Shown here: piece by piece, positions 33,529 to 49,380 of the stretch
Numbering within the stretch: position 1 is the first letter of the stretch
How the letters are laid out: every line of letters begins with the position of its first letter
From: Oscillospiraceae bacterium
Lineage (GTDB): Bacteria; Bacillota; Clostridia; Oscillospirales; Oscillospiraceae
Direction of reading: 5' to 3'
Assembly: GCA_017516065.1 (NCBI GenBank)
Contig: JAFWDQ010000021.1
Location: forward strand, 1-64,000
Length of the DNA: 64,000 bases
Position numbers and translations under genes: made by a program
The notes under the pieces: model-generated
What the model was told of the DNA's origin: nothing
The model's database searches: none
What the model saw: only the letters and a program-made list of their open reading frames with translations

Positions 33529-33539
33529 ATAGATTCCTG

Positions 33540-34328
33540 TCAGCTCTCACCGATCTCTTTTCGCAGCCGGGCGATGGCGTTTTTCTCCAGTCTGGACACC
33601 TGTGCCTGGGAGATCCCCACCTCGGCGGAAACCTCCATCTGGGTCCGTCCCTCGTAAAACCGCATGGCCAGTATCCGCTGCTCCCGCTCCCCCAGCCGCC
33701 CCATGGCCTCCTTCAGAGCCAGATGCTCCAGCCAGGTCTCGTCGGCAGACCTGCTGTCACGGACCTGGTCCATCACACAGACCGTGTCCCCGCCGTCGGC
33801 ATACAGCGGCTCGTACAGAGACACAGGGTCCAGAATGGCGTCCATGGCGGTGACCACATCCTCCCGTCGAAGCTCCAGTTCCCGGGCGATCTCGTCTACC
33901 GAGGGCTCTCTCTGCTCCCGGGCCAGCAGCTTCTCCCGGGTCTGCAAAACGCGGTAGGCGGTGTCCCGCAGGGACCGGGATACCCGCATGGCGCTGTTGT
34001 CCCGGAGGTACCGGCGGATCTCCCCCACGATCATGGGCACACCGTAGGTGGAGAATTTCACGTCCATGGTCAGGTCGAAGTTGTCGATGGCCTTGATCAG
34101 ACCGATGCAGCCCACCTGAAACAGGTCGTCCACGTCCTCCCCGCGGCCGGCAAATTTCCGGATCACGGACAGCACCAGACGAAAATTCCCCTCAATGAGT
34201 CTCTGCCGCGCCTCCGCATCCCCGGCCCGGGCCCGGCGCAGCAGCTCGGTCATCTCCTCGCTGCGCAGGGTTTTCAGCTTTGCGGTGTTGACGCCGCAGA
34301 TCTCCACCTTGCCGCCGGCCCGCTCCAT
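33540..34328 (-). CDS. sigG: RNA polymerase forespore sigma factor SigG
   Basis: 262 residues. The KVEICGVNTAKL start is diagnostic for SigG. Region 2 (LVLSVIRKFAGRGEDVDDLFQVGCIGLIKAIDNFD, given by position about 52-88), region 3 and region 4 (TQMEVSAEVGISQAQVSRLEKNA) are complete. SigG drives late forespore genes after engulfment. In Bacillus it follows spoIIGA-sigE; here it stands alone, with GGGGAGG upstream of ATG 34328 and a SigF/SigG-like promoter candidate at 34369-34396. Its presence implies sporulation capacity. Confidence 0.97.
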   Translation of the reverse strand: MERAGGKVEICGVNTAKLKTLRSEEMTELLRRARAGDAEARQRLIEGNFRLVLSVIRKFAGRGEDVDDLFQVGCIGLIKAIDNFDLTMDVKFSTYGVPMIVGEIRRYLRDNSAMRVSRSLRDTAYRVLQTREKLLAREQREPSVDEIARELELRREDVVTAMDAILDPVSLYEPLYADGGDTVCVMDQVRDSRSADETWLEHLALKEAMGRLGEREQRILAMRFYEGRTQMEVSAEVGISQAQVSRLEKNAIARLRKEIGES

Positions 34329-34368
34329 TCTGCGCCTCGCCTCCCCGTGTGATCCTGACTACTCTGTC

Positions 34369-34396
34369 AGTATCTCCACGGGGCGGCATTTCATAC
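34369..34396 (-). promoter_or_regulatory. Candidate SigF/SigG-type promoter of sigG
   Basis: Minus-strand GTATG (34396-34392), 14-base spacer, GGAGATACT (34377-34369). The -10 fits GGnRAnAMT exactly; the -35 has one mismatch to GYWTA and the spacer is one to two bases short. Confidence 0.4.
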
Positions 34397-34400
34397 GCGG

Positions 34401-35096
34401 CTAATCCGTCGTTCCGGCCTGCCCGCTCCGTCTGGAAAGAATGACGCGAATGGACGCGACGATATTCTGATGCTCTACGGCCTCCGCCTCAAATTTGATC
34501 AGCTGGAATTCAAGCTGCATGATGGGACCGGTGAGGAAAGCGCATAAGATGGTGCCCAGGCCCACCGGACCGCCCAGCCACCAGCCGATGAACGTGGCGA
34601 CGGCCAGCATGCAGATGCTGACCGCGCCGATAGGGACTCTTGAAAAACGCTTGCTCAGACACACCAGCAGGGTGTCCCGGGGCCCGCAGCCGAGAGCCGC
34701 CTGCATATACAGATACTGCGCAAAGCCCTCGATGGCCAGACCGACCAGCAGCAGCACGATACCGGGGATCGTTCTGTCCAGCGTCGGAACCAGCCCCAGC
34801 CAGTTGAACAGGTCCACGGCCTTGCCGACCAAAACGGCGTCCAGGAACATACCGATGCCGATTTTTCCCCGGAGCAGCACGTCGATGAGCAGGATGATCA
34901 GGGACACGGAGACGGAGGCGGTGCCGTATTTTACCCCCAGGGTCCGGGCCAGGCCCAGAGAGAGAACGTCCCAGGGGCCGGCGCCGATGTCCGCCTGGAT
35001 GGTCAGATAGACGCCGAAGCCGAAGAGGATCAGTCCCAGCGCCGCCACGACGGCGTTGAGCAGGATGCTCTTTCCCATCTGATTTTTCGGCTTCAC
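34401..35096 (-). CDS. YczE/YitT-type integral membrane protein
   Basis: 231 residues from GTG 35096, with GGAGGGGAG upstream; ATG at 35078 is an alternative. Five hydrophobic helices with the family's GFGVYLTIQADIGAGPWDVLSLGLA near the N-terminus and GCGPRDTLLVCLSKRF about 145, two internally related loops. YczE family proteins have been linked to surfactin production in Bacillus, but their transport role is undefined. It ends 73 bases before the sigG start and could be co-transcribed. Confidence 0.85.
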   Translation of the reverse strand: MKPKNQMGKSILLNAVVAALGLILFGFGVYLTIQADIGAGPWDVLSLGLARTLGVKYGTASVSVSLIILLIDVLLRGKIGIGMFLDAVLVGKAVDLFNWLGLVPTLDRTIPGIVLLLVGLAIEGFAQYLYMQAALGCGPRDTLLVCLSKRFSRVPIGAVSICMLAVATFIGWWLGGPVGLGTILCAFLTGPIMQLEFQLIKFEAEAVEHQNIVASIRVILSRRSGQAGTTD

Positions 35097-35240
35097 GGCG
35101 CTCCCCTCCCTCCGGACACGATGACGGCACCGATTATACTACAGGACCACCGTAAATGCTACCGGTAACTTCGACAAAAACAGACAGGAACGGGAAACCC
35201 TCTTCAGGGGGAAGTCCCTCTCACATCTGCGGAGCGGATA

Positions 35241-35269
35241 TTGACCGCGCTGCATAACGCCGGTATAAT
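35241..35269 (+). promoter_or_regulatory. Promoter of DUF3795 gene
   Basis: TTGACC (35241-35246), 17-base spacer, TATAAT (35264-35269). Confidence 0.85.
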
Positions 35270-35302
35270 CAACTCGATAAACTGATGTCTGCGGAGGTGT
35301 CC

Positions 35303-35665
35303 ATGAAAGATTACATCGCGTACTGCGGACTGGATTGCGAGACCTGCGAGGCCCGCATCGCAACGGTAAACGGCGACGATGCTCTGAAAGCCAAGGTCGC
35401 AAAGCGATGGTCTGCGCTCAACGGCGTCGAGATCGCCCCGGAAATGATAAACTGTACCGGCTGCCGGATCGACGGCATAAAAACGCCCTACTGCGACTCG
35501 CTCTGCCCGATCCGGCAGTGTGCTTCGGGCAGAACGGTCGAGACCTGCGGCAGCTGCGGCGAATGGGAAACCTGTGAAAAACTCAAAATGATCACAGGGA
35601 ACAACCCGGCCGCCCTGCGCAATTTGCAGAGTAATATTTCGGCCTCGAAGAAAACTCCTTCCTGA
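35303..35665 (+). CDS. DUF3795 Cys-rich protein
   Basis: 120 residues from ATG 35303 (GGAGGTGTCC upstream). N-terminal YCGLDCETCEARIA is the DUF3795 hallmark. Ten Cys in total, including CTGCRIDG, CDSLCPIRQC and CGSCGEWETC, suggest binding of zinc or an iron-sulfur cluster. The family is frequent in anaerobes and has no known function. Monocistronic: own consensus promoter and a long terminator. Confidence 0.88.
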   Translation: MKDYIAYCGLDCETCEARIATVNGDDALKAKVAKRWSALNGVEIAPEMINCTGCRIDGIKTPYCDSLCPIRQCASGRTVETCGSCGEWETCEKLKMITGNNPAALRNLQSNISASKKTPS

Positions 35666-35712
35666 ATAACAACGGAAGCGCGGGTATTGTCACCCGCGCT
35701 TCCGCTGTTATT
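35665..35712. terminator. Bidirectional terminator between DUF3795 and YlmC genes
   Basis: A 21-base arm AATAACA-CGGAAGCGCGGGT pairs almost perfectly with its complement across a seven-base loop. It serves both converging genes. Confidence 0.85.
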
Positions 35713-35715
35713 CTC

Positions 35716-35997
35716 TTAAAACCACTTTCTCTTCTCCCGGGGCAGCCGGGTAGCCTGATGGTCCTGACATTCCACCAGGATCGTGTCCTCGCCGATCCGC
35801 TTGATGCACTCCCAGGAAAAGACGTATTCCTCGAACCGGCCCAGCAGGCCGAAGAGCCGGGCCTGACCCGGCACGATCAGCGAGCAGATCCGTCCGCTGA
35901 CCAGGTCCAGCTCCGCGTCTCCCACATAGCCGTAGCGGCTGCCGTCGATGATGTTGATGACCTCCTTGTACCGCAGGTCCGTCATTCTGCTGCGCAT
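35716..35997 (-). CDS. YlmC/YmxH family sporulation protein (PRC-barrel)
   Basis: 93 residues. A PRC-barrel-like fold: TDLRYKEVINIIDGSRYGYVGDAELD, then GRICSLIVPGQARLFG and the end FSWECIKRIGEDTILVE, the YlmC/YmxH pattern. Annotated as sporulation-linked because of expression and distribution; molecular role unknown. Start at 35997 or 35985 is uncertain. An intrinsic terminator lies 105 bases upstream of the start on the same strand and a leftward promoter beyond it, so the gene may have an attenuated leader. Confidence 0.88.
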   Translation of the reverse strand: MRSRMTDLRYKEVINIIDGSRYGYVGDAELDLVSGRICSLIVPGQARLFGLLGRFEEYVFSWECIKRIGEDTILVECQDHQATRLPREKRKWF

Positions 35998-36101
35998 GTC
36001 GCCGCCCCCTTCCCCGCTACTCTATGCCCCCGCCGGGCCGTCCTATCACAGGGCAAACGCACAAAAAAGAGGTCAAATCGTCTTATTGGGGTGCAGGGCA
36101 C

Positions 36102-36134
36102 AAAAAAAAAACGGGCCCGATCCTTTTCGGCCCG
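36102..36134 (-). terminator. Leftward intrinsic terminator in the ylmC-rpoB intergenic region
   Basis: On the minus strand CGGGCC pairs with GGCCCG and is followed by ten T (A-run 36102-36111). No protein gene on the minus strand feeds it from the right. Confidence 0.75.
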
Positions 36135-36155
36135 CAAATAATTCAAAAAAAACGC

Positions 36156-36185
36156 TTGACAGGAAAAAATTATATATGATATAAT
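36156..36185 (+). promoter_or_regulatory. Promoter of rpoB operon
   Basis: TTGACA (36156-36161), 18-base spacer, TATAAT (36180-36185), giving a leader of about 165 bases. The leader holds a hairpin TGGATGGG...CCTCCA near 36200-36228. Confidence 0.85.
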
Positions 36186-36248
36186 AAGCTACTTTTATTA
36201 TGGATGGGTGAGACAAACTCTCCTCCATTTAACATTTGAATTGGTCAC

Positions 36249-36277
36249 AGTATAGCATTTTTCACCGGGTTGCACAA
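36249..36277 (-). promoter_or_regulatory. Leftward promoter inside the rpoB leader
   Basis: Minus-strand TTGTGC (36277-36272), 17-base spacer, TATACT (36254-36249). Confidence 0.5.
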
Positions 36278-36356
36278 GAGAGAACGAAAAACATCCGACA
36301 ACTTATCCGGGTGTTTCTCCCCTCTCCCCTGCCCGGGAAATCGGAAACGGAGCGTG

Positions 36357-40061
<3,705 letters not shown>

Positions 40062-40124
40062 TCCCCCGGCGTCCGATGACAATGCGCTTTCTATGGATGA
40101 TGATTGAGAGGAGCAATTGATGCA

Positions 40125-43848
<3,724 letters not shown>

Positions 43849-43862
<14 letters not shown>

Positions 43863-44601
43863 CGGGCTCTCCGGCGCTCCGCGCTGTGAGATTCTGGACG
43901 TCGCCTTCGACCCCATTACCATGGACGAGGCCGTCCGGCTGGGCATGGCTCAGCTGGACGGCGAGGGATGCCGCTACGCGGTGACCCCCAACGCGGAAAT
44001 CGTCTGGCTGTGCCGCAGCACCGAGGGCTTCGCCGACGTGCTCAACGGCGCCTGTCTTGTCCTGCCGGACGGCATCGGTGTGCTGTATGCCTCCCGGATG
44101 CTGAAGCGGCCTCTGCCGGAGCGGGTCTCCGGCGTGGATTTTGCCTCCGGAATGATGGCCGCCATGGCGGGAGGCGACAAAAAGCTGTTCCTGCTGGGGG
44201 CAAAGCCCGGGGTGGCGGAAAAGGCCGCCGCCCGGCTTGCGGAACAGTATCCCGGTCTCAACATCTGCGGGACCCACGACGGCTATTTCAAAGAGGACGG
44301 TCCCGTGGTGGAGGCGGTGAACGCCTCCGGCGCCGACCTGGTCTTCGTCTGTCTGGGCGCTCCGAAGCAGGAGCTGTGGATGGCAGAGCACTGCTCTCAG
44401 CTCCAGGCCAAATTGCTGGTGGGCCTCGGCGGCTCCCTGGACGTGTTCTCCGGCGAGGCGAAGCGGGCCCCGGAATTCTGGCAGAAGCTGGGGCTGGAGT
44501 GGCTGTACCGGCTGCTCCGGGAACCGAAGCGCTTTGGCCGCGTCTGCCGCCTGCCTCTGTTTCTGCTGGCGGCACTGCGGGCCCGGCGGAAGGGAGACTG
44601 A
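43849..44601 (+). CDS. WecG/TagA/CpsF family glycosyltransferase
   Basis: 250 residues from ATG 43849, inside the rpoC end. Family motifs: [71 protein letters not shown] and [17 protein letters not shown], covering the GT26 active site with Asp in LPDG. TagA transfers N-acetylmannosamine to lipid-linked GlcNAc in wall teichoic acid synthesis; other members make different glycans. A Trp/Lys/Arg-rich C-terminus is expected to contact the membrane. tmk follows after one base. Confidence 0.94.
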
Positions 44602-44602
44602 C

Positions 44603-45256
44603 ATGGGCAGGCTGATCGTTTTTGAGGGCACCGACGGTTCCGGCAAGTCTACTCAGCTGGAACTGCTCCGGCAGCGGCTCACCGCCGACGGCACGGATTT
44701 CCGTACCCTCACTTTTCCCTGCTACGACAAGGAATCCTCCGCCCTGGTGCGGATGTATCTCCGGGGGGACTTCGGCTCCCGCCCGGAGGATGTGAACGCC
44801 TACGCCGCCTCCTCATTTTTCTCCGTGGACCGTTACGCCTCCTTCAAACAGGACTGGGAGGCCGACTGGCAGGCGGACCGGCTGATCCTGGCCGACCGCT
44901 ACACCACCTCCAATGCCGTCCATCAGGCCGCCAAGCTGCCGCCGGAGGAATGGGAACACTATCTCAACTGGCTGTTCCACTATGAATATGACCTGCTGGG
45001 GCTCCCGAGACCCACCTGTGTGCTGTGGCTGGATATGCCGGTGGAACATACCCTCCGGCTGATGCGGCAGCGTCCCGGCGCCCCGGATATCCATGAGCAG
45101 GATGCCGCCTATCTCCACCGCTGCCACGACGCAGCGGCTCTGGCGGCAGAGTTGGGGCATTGGCGCAGGATCCCCTGTGCCGACGAGAGAGGCCCTCTGT
45201 CTCCGGAAGCCGTCCACAGCGCCGTCCGGGAAGTCTTGACGGGTCTATGTCTCTGA
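44603..45256 (+). CDS. tmk: Thymidylate kinase
   Basis: 217 residues from ATG 44603 (GGAAGGGAGACTGAC upstream). P-loop EGTDGSGKST (8-17), LADRYTTSNAVHQ (DRY-like motif, about 95) and a lid region near LRLMRQRPGAPDIHEQD. The enzyme phosphorylates dTMP to dTDP. Sequence FEGTDGSGKSTQLE is close to the clostridial tmk type that is often slightly longer than the E. coli form. Overlaps the next gene by ten bases. Confidence 0.92.
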   Translation: MGRLIVFEGTDGSGKSTQLELLRQRLTADGTDFRTLTFPCYDKESSALVRMYLRGDFGSRPEDVNAYAASSFFSVDRYASFKQDWEADWQADRLILADRYTTSNAVHQAAKLPPEEWEHYLNWLFHYEYDLLGLPRPTCVLWLDMPVEHTLRLMRQRPGAPDIHEQDAAYLHRCHDAAALAAELGHWRRIPCADERGPLSPEAVHSAVREVLTGLCL

Positions 45257-45807
45257 AGGAAGAAAAGGCCGCTCTGCGGCTGACGATACGACAGGCGCTT
45301 CGCGCCATGTCCCCCGAAGCCCGGCAGAGCAGCGATGAACTGCTGCTGCTGCGCCTGCGGGCACGGCCGGAATTTCAGGCCGCCGGGTCCCTGTTCCTCT
45401 TTTATGGCGTGGGTACGGAGCCGGACACCCGGTCTCTGATCCTTTCTCTTCTGGAGGAAGGCCGGCCTGTGGCTCTGCCCCGGGTCCTGCCCGGCAGGCG
45501 AATGGAATTTCGCCGCCTCACGGACCTCTCTCAACTCCGGCCCGGACCCCTGCATACCATGGAGCCGGATGAGTCCTGTCCCGTGATTTTCCCGAAAACA
45601 CAGGACTTTACATTGGTCCCCGCCCTGTGTTATGATGAGAGCCGATACCGGCTGGGCCAGGGAGGCGGCTACTATGACCGCTTTCTGGCCGACCTTTCCG
45701 GCTTCTCCGCCGGACTCTGCCGGGACGCCGTTCTGCAGCGCGCCCTGCCTGTGGAACCACATGACCGTCCCGTACGTCTAATCCTGACAGAGACAAGGGC
45801 TTTTTGA
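45247..45807 (+). CDS. 5-formyltetrahydrofolate cyclo-ligase
   Basis: 186 residues from ATG 45247, which overlaps tmk. N-terminal KEEKAALRLTIRQALRAMSP (substrate and ATP Lys/Arg) and the C-terminal signature DESRYRLGQGGGYYDRFLA are diagnostic. It converts 5-formyl-THF to 5,10-methenyl-THF with ATP, recycling the storage form of folate. It complements thymidylate supply by the neighbouring tmk and the 10-formyl-THF made by fhs at 17777. mltG begins 26 bases later. Confidence 0.95.
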   Translation: MSLKEEKAALRLTIRQALRAMSPEARQSSDELLLLRLRARPEFQAAGSLFLFYGVGTEPDTRSLILSLLEEGRPVALPRVLPGRRMEFRRLTDLSQLRPGPLHTMEPDESCPVIFPKTQDFTLVPALCYDESRYRLGQGGGYYDRFLADLSGFSAGLCRDAVLQRALPVEPHDRPVRLILTETRAF

Positions 45808-45833
45808 TCCGATACAGTAAAGGAGGTTCTGGA

Positions 45834-47216
45834 ATGACATCAAACCATTTCGACGATTTTGATGATTTTCTCTATGATTTAGAGCAGGATTTTTCTTTCC
45901 AGGACTCTAAGAAAAAGCAGCCGGAGCCCCAGAAGAAGCTGCCTCCGCCGCCCCGCTCCCGCCTGATGAAGAAAAAAGCGCCGCCGCAGAAATCCTCCGG
46001 CAGCCGCTCGGGCAGAAGTCAGCCGCAGCAGAAGAGGCCCCCTGCCTCCTCCGGCGGCCGCGCCGGCAAAGGACAGCCGCCCCGGCAGAAGGCCCCCTCC
46101 GGCGGCAGCGCCAGAGGGTCCCGGACGCCTCCCCCGCCCCGCAAAGGTGCGGTGCGCAGGGATCTCCCCGCTGTCCGGGAGCGCGCGCGCCGGTCCCCGG
46201 CGCTGACCTACCTGATTTTCGTTGTGGCCATCTCCCTGATCCTGGCCACGCTGCTCTGGACCGCGGCCAACGACGTCCTTGCCCTGAACAAGGATGACGG
46301 CATGGCCACCATCGTCATCGAGGAGCATGACACCATTCGCTCGGTGGCCAAGCAGCTCCACGACATGGGCGTGATCAAGCACACCCATCTGTTCATGATC
46401 TACGGCCGCCATACCGACGCCATCGACAAGATCATCCCCGGCACCTATGAGCTGCGCACCGACCTGGACTACCGGGCCATCGTGGCGGCCATGAGCTACA
46501 ACTCCGGCCAGCGGCAGGTGGTCACCATTACCATCCCCGAGGGCTATACCCTGGAGCAGATCTTCCATCTGCTGGAGGAAAACGGGGTGTGCAGCTACGA
46601 AAGTCTCATGCAGACCGCCGCTACCCACGACTACGCGTTCTCCTTCCTGGCGGATCTGCCTCTGGGCGACGCCCATCGGCTGGAGGGCTACCTCTACCCG
46701 GACACCTACGACTTCTACAAGGGCCAGAGCGCGCTGTACGCCATCAACAAGATGCTGGTCAACTTCGACAGCCGTGTCACGGACCAGATGCGGCAGAGGG
46801 CCGGCGAAATGGGCTACTCCGTCCATGAGATCGTGATCATCGCCTCCATCATCGAGCGTGAGACCACCGGTCTGGACCAGGCCAACATCGCCTCGGTCAT
46901 CTACAACCGTCTGAACAGCACGTATATGCGATATCTGCAGATCGACGCCACGGTCCGCTATGCCCTGGACGACTGGACCAATCCCCTGACCTATGAGGAT
47001 CTGACCGTAGAGAGCCCCTACAACACCTATATTTATCCCGGGCTCCCCGCGGGACCCATCTCCAACCCCGGCTACGCCGCCATCAACGCGGCCCTGAATC
47101 CGGCCAGCACCAACTACTACTTCTACGCGCTGGCCAACGACGGCACCCATCGCTTCTTCCAGTCCCAGGACAGCTTCAACCACTTCCTGGCCTCCTCGGA
47201 AGCAGCGGCCCAGTGA
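45834..47216 (+). CDS. mltG: Endolytic murein transglycosylase MltG
   Basis: 460 residues from ATG 45834 (AAAGGAGGTTCTGGA upstream). A cytoplasmic tail of about 125 residues is rich in Pro, Lys, Gly and Gln; a single membrane helix (LIFVVAISLILATLLW, about 131-146) precedes the YceG/MltG domain, with a LysM-like part (IVIEEHDTIRSVAKQL) and catalytic Glu341 in IIASIIERETTG. It cleaves nascent glycan strands and sets their length. The polyproline stretches in the tail could need EF-P for translation. A hairpin follows at 47245-47276. Confidence 0.95.
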   Translation: MTSNHFDDFDDFLYDLEQDFSFQDSKKKQPEPQKKLPPPPRSRLMKKKAPPQKSSGSRSGRSQPQQKRPPASSGGRAGKGQPPRQKAPSGGSARGSRTPPPPRKGAVRRDLPAVRERARRSPALTYLIFVVAISLILATLLWTAANDVLALNKDDGMATIVIEEHDTIRSVAKQLHDMGVIKHTHLFMIYGRHTDAIDKIIPGTYELRTDLDYRAIVAAMSYNSGQRQVVTITIPEGYTLEQIFHLLEENGVCSYESLMQTAATHDYAFSFLADLPLGDAHRLEGYLYPDTYDFYKGQSALYAINKMLVNFDSRVTDQMRQRAGEMGYSVHEIVIIASIIERETTGLDQANIASVIYNRLNSTYMRYLQIDATVRYALDDWTNPLTYEDLTVESPYNTYIYPGLPAGPISNPGYAAINAALNPASTNYYFYALANDGTHRFFQSQDSFNHFLASSEAAAQ

Positions 47217-47244
47217 CCGCCGAATCCCATTCACGACATCTGAT

Positions 47245-47276
47245 CTGAAACCGGTGGCCCAGGTCACCGGTTTCAG
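47245..47276 (+). terminator. Hairpin after mltG without T-run
   Basis: TGAAACCGGTG pairs with CACCGGTTTCA around GCCCAGGT. No T tract follows, so it is more likely an attenuator or mRNA-end stabiliser than a full terminator. Confidence 0.4.
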
Positions 47277-47302
47277 TGTATCTGAGAAAGGACGCATCAG
47301 GT

Positions 47303-48526
47303 ATGCGAAGACAAAACACGCCGGAGCTGCTCTCTCCCGCCGGAGACTGGCCCCATCTGCAGCTGGCCGTCGCCTTTGGGGCCGACGCGGTGTATCTGGC
47401 CTCCGACACCTTCGGTATGCGCTTCTCCGCCGGCAGCTTCGGCGGCGGCCGGCTCCGGGAGGCCGTGGACTACTGCAGGCAGCGGAATGTGGACGTGCAC
47501 CTCGTGTGCAACACGCTGCCCCGGAACGACGAGCTGCAGCAGCTGCCCGCCTTCTTCGAGGAGGCCATCCAGGCCGGCGTCACCGCTCTGATCGTGGCGG
47601 ATCTGGGGGTCTTCTCCCTGGCACAGCGCTACGCCCCCGGCATCCCGCTCCACGTCAGCACCCAGGCCGGTGTGGTGAACTATGAATCCGCCCGGATGTG
47701 GCATGAGCTGGGCGCCTCCCGGGTGATCCTGGCCCGGGAGCTGCCCCTGACGGAGATCGCGGAGCTGAAGGCCCGGTGTCCCGCCGGGCTGGAGGTGGAG
47801 ATGTTCGCCCACGGCGCCATGTGCGTGTCCTTCTCCGGCCGGTGCGTGCTGTCCAACTACATGACCGGCCGGGACGCCAACCGGGGCCAGTGCGCCCAGC
47901 CCTGCCGCTACCGCTACACCCTCATGGAGGAGAAGCGGCCCGGAGAGTATTTCCCCGTCTTTGAGAACGATCAGGGGACCTTTATCTTCAACTCCCGGGA
48001 CCTGTGCACCATCGACTACATCCCGGCGCTGATGGAGGCCGGGGTGGACAGCCTGAAGCTGGAGGGCCGGGCCAAGACCGCCTACTACACCGCCGTGGTG
48101 ACCAACGCCTATCGCCACGCCATCGACGCCGCGGCCGCGGGCGAGCCTCTCTCCCCCGTTTGGCGGGCGGAGCTGGACAAGATCAGCCACCGGCCCTACG
48201 GCCCCGGCTTCCTGTTCGGGCGGCGGCAGGACAGCGAGTATTCCGCCGACTCCCGGTACATCCGGGACTGGCAGGTCTGCGCTCAGGTGGTCTCCTGTAC
48301 CCCGGAGGGGCTGGCCACGCTGTCTCTGAACAACAAGTTCTCCGCCGGGGATCCCGTGGAGCTGCTGGCCCCCGGCATGGAACCCATGGCCTTCGACGCC
48401 CCGCTGATGACCGATGAGGACGGCGTGATCCTCCGGGAGCCCCGGCACCCCCAGATGCGGTTCCGGATGCAGCTGCCCTGCCCGGTCCCGCCGCTGTCCC
48501 TGCTGCGGAAGTATACCGGGGCATAG
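47303..48526 (+). CDS. U32 family peptidase / tRNA-hydroxylation type protein
   Basis: 407 residues from ATG 47303. N-terminal ELLSPAGDWPHLQLAVAFGADAVYL and the U32 signature EMFAHGAMCVSFSGRCVLSNYM (residues about 165-186, written by position) with further Cys in GQCAQPCR. Some U32 proteins (TrhP, YrrN/YrrO) are needed for 5-hydroxyuridine at tRNA position 34 rather than proteolysis. In Bacillus the yrr cluster also has mltG (yrrL) just upstream. The final codons lie in a 33-bp sequence repeated at 50455-50487, so the C-terminus LRKYTGA may have been altered by an insertion. Confidence 0.92.
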   Translation: MRRQNTPELLSPAGDWPHLQLAVAFGADAVYLASDTFGMRFSAGSFGGGRLREAVDYCRQRNVDVHLVCNTLPRNDELQQLPAFFEEAIQAGVTALIVADLGVFSLAQRYAPGIPLHVSTQAGVVNYESARMWHELGASRVILARELPLTEIAELKARCPAGLEVEMFAHGAMCVSFSGRCVLSNYMTGRDANRGQCAQPCRYRYTLMEEKRPGEYFPVFENDQGTFIFNSRDLCTIDYIPALMEAGVDSLKLEGRAKTAYYTAVVTNAYRHAIDAAAAGEPLSPVWRAELDKISHRPYGPGFLFGRRQDSEYSADSRYIRDWQVCAQVVSCTPEGLATLSLNNKFSAGDPVELLAPGMEPMAFDAPLMTDEDGVILREPRHPQMRFRMQLPCPVPPLSLLRKYTGA

Positions 48527-48568
48527 ATGGCCCCTGCAGCTCGATTTATAATCCTGACACAGCTACAG

Positions 48569-48603
48569 AAAAGCCCTCACTTGGATAAAGTGAGGGCCCT
48601 TTT
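48569..48603. terminator. Terminator between U32 and TetR genes
   Basis: AAAAGCCCTCACTT pairs with AAGTGAGGGC, followed by CCTTTT; A/T on both sides, so it can serve both converging genes. Confidence 0.8.
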
Positions 48604-48636
48604 ACAGGGGCAGAAACCTGCAAACCGTATTTGCTT

Positions 48637-49209
48637 CTATTTTTCCGGTATCGGTTTATCTGTCGGGAAGTCTATCGGCAGACACTTCTGAATGATCTGT
48701 TCGATTTCTTCAACAGGGCGGCGGCAGTCGTCCTCAATCCACAGACGCACGATCCCGTAAACGGAAAAGCAGATACTGCTGCGGCAAAACGGCCGGTCCT
48801 CCTGAGGGATACTGCCGTTCTGCCGCTCATAAGCGGGCAGCAGAAAACGCTCGGCGATCATGTTCATATCCTCTTTAGGCTGCAGGAAAATCCGATGCTC
48901 GACAGATGCTCTGTAGAACTTTCGATGTGTCCGGATATGCGACAGAAACGGCACAAAAGAAAACACGGCCAGTTCCTCCGGATAGCACTCGCGGAGCTGT
49001 GCGCTGAGGATCGCCTCTGTCTGTTCAAACATGTCCGGGATGTCCATGAAATGCGCATAGAAGGTCGACCGGTTGATGCCCGTCCGCTCGCAGACCTGTC
49101 GGACCGTCACCTGCGCACGGGCATTTTCACTGGCGTCGATGATATCCAGCATCGTTTGGATCAGGCGCCTGTGGGTGTTCTGATAATGCTGATTATGTCT
49201 GCGGTTCAT
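48637..49209 (-). CDS. TetR/AcrR family regulator
   Basis: 190 residues from ATG 49209 (GGGAGCTGAAAGAAT upstream). N-terminal helix-turn-helix (residues 12-60: RLIQTMLDIIDASE, TVRQVCERTGINRSTFYAHF). The C-terminal domain (FLSHIRTHRKFYRASVEH) resembles the DhaS-type TetR_C subfamily common in Firmicutes. Divergent from the MFS gene, which it probably represses; the 171-bp gap between them has an imperfect promoter (TTGACT at 49293, TATAAT at 49314, only 15 bases apart). Confidence 0.88.
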   Translation of the reverse strand: MNRRHNQHYQNTHRRLIQTMLDIIDASENARAQVTVRQVCERTGINRSTFYAHFMDIPDMFEQTEAILSAQLRECYPEELAVFSFVPFLSHIRTHRKFYRASVEHRIFLQPKEDMNMIAERFLLPAYERQNGSIPQEDRPFCRSSICFSVYGIVRLWIEDDCRRPVEEIEQIIQKCLPIDFPTDKPIPEK

Positions 49210-49380
49210 ATTCTTTCAGCTCCCTGTGAACAGTTCCTGCCTCCGGGTCCGGCAGACCGGCAAAAACGCAACATATATCGTGTTTTTGTCGGTTGACTTC
49301 ATTTTAGCACAATTATAATTTTTCCAGACTGTTTGCGCCGCAGGCAAAACAGAGCCATACAGATCATGGAGGGACACCGG

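Larger units (their letters stand above)
36102..36242 (-). ncRNA. Predicted ~140-nt leftward RNA (sRNA or attenuated ylmC leader)
   Basis: Defined by the minus-strand promoter at 36249-36277 and the terminator at 36102-36134. It contains a hairpin around GGAGGAGAG/CTC...CC near 36205-36230 and crosses the rpoB promoter. No open reading frame of note is inside. This is a prediction from signals alone. Confidence 0.4.
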
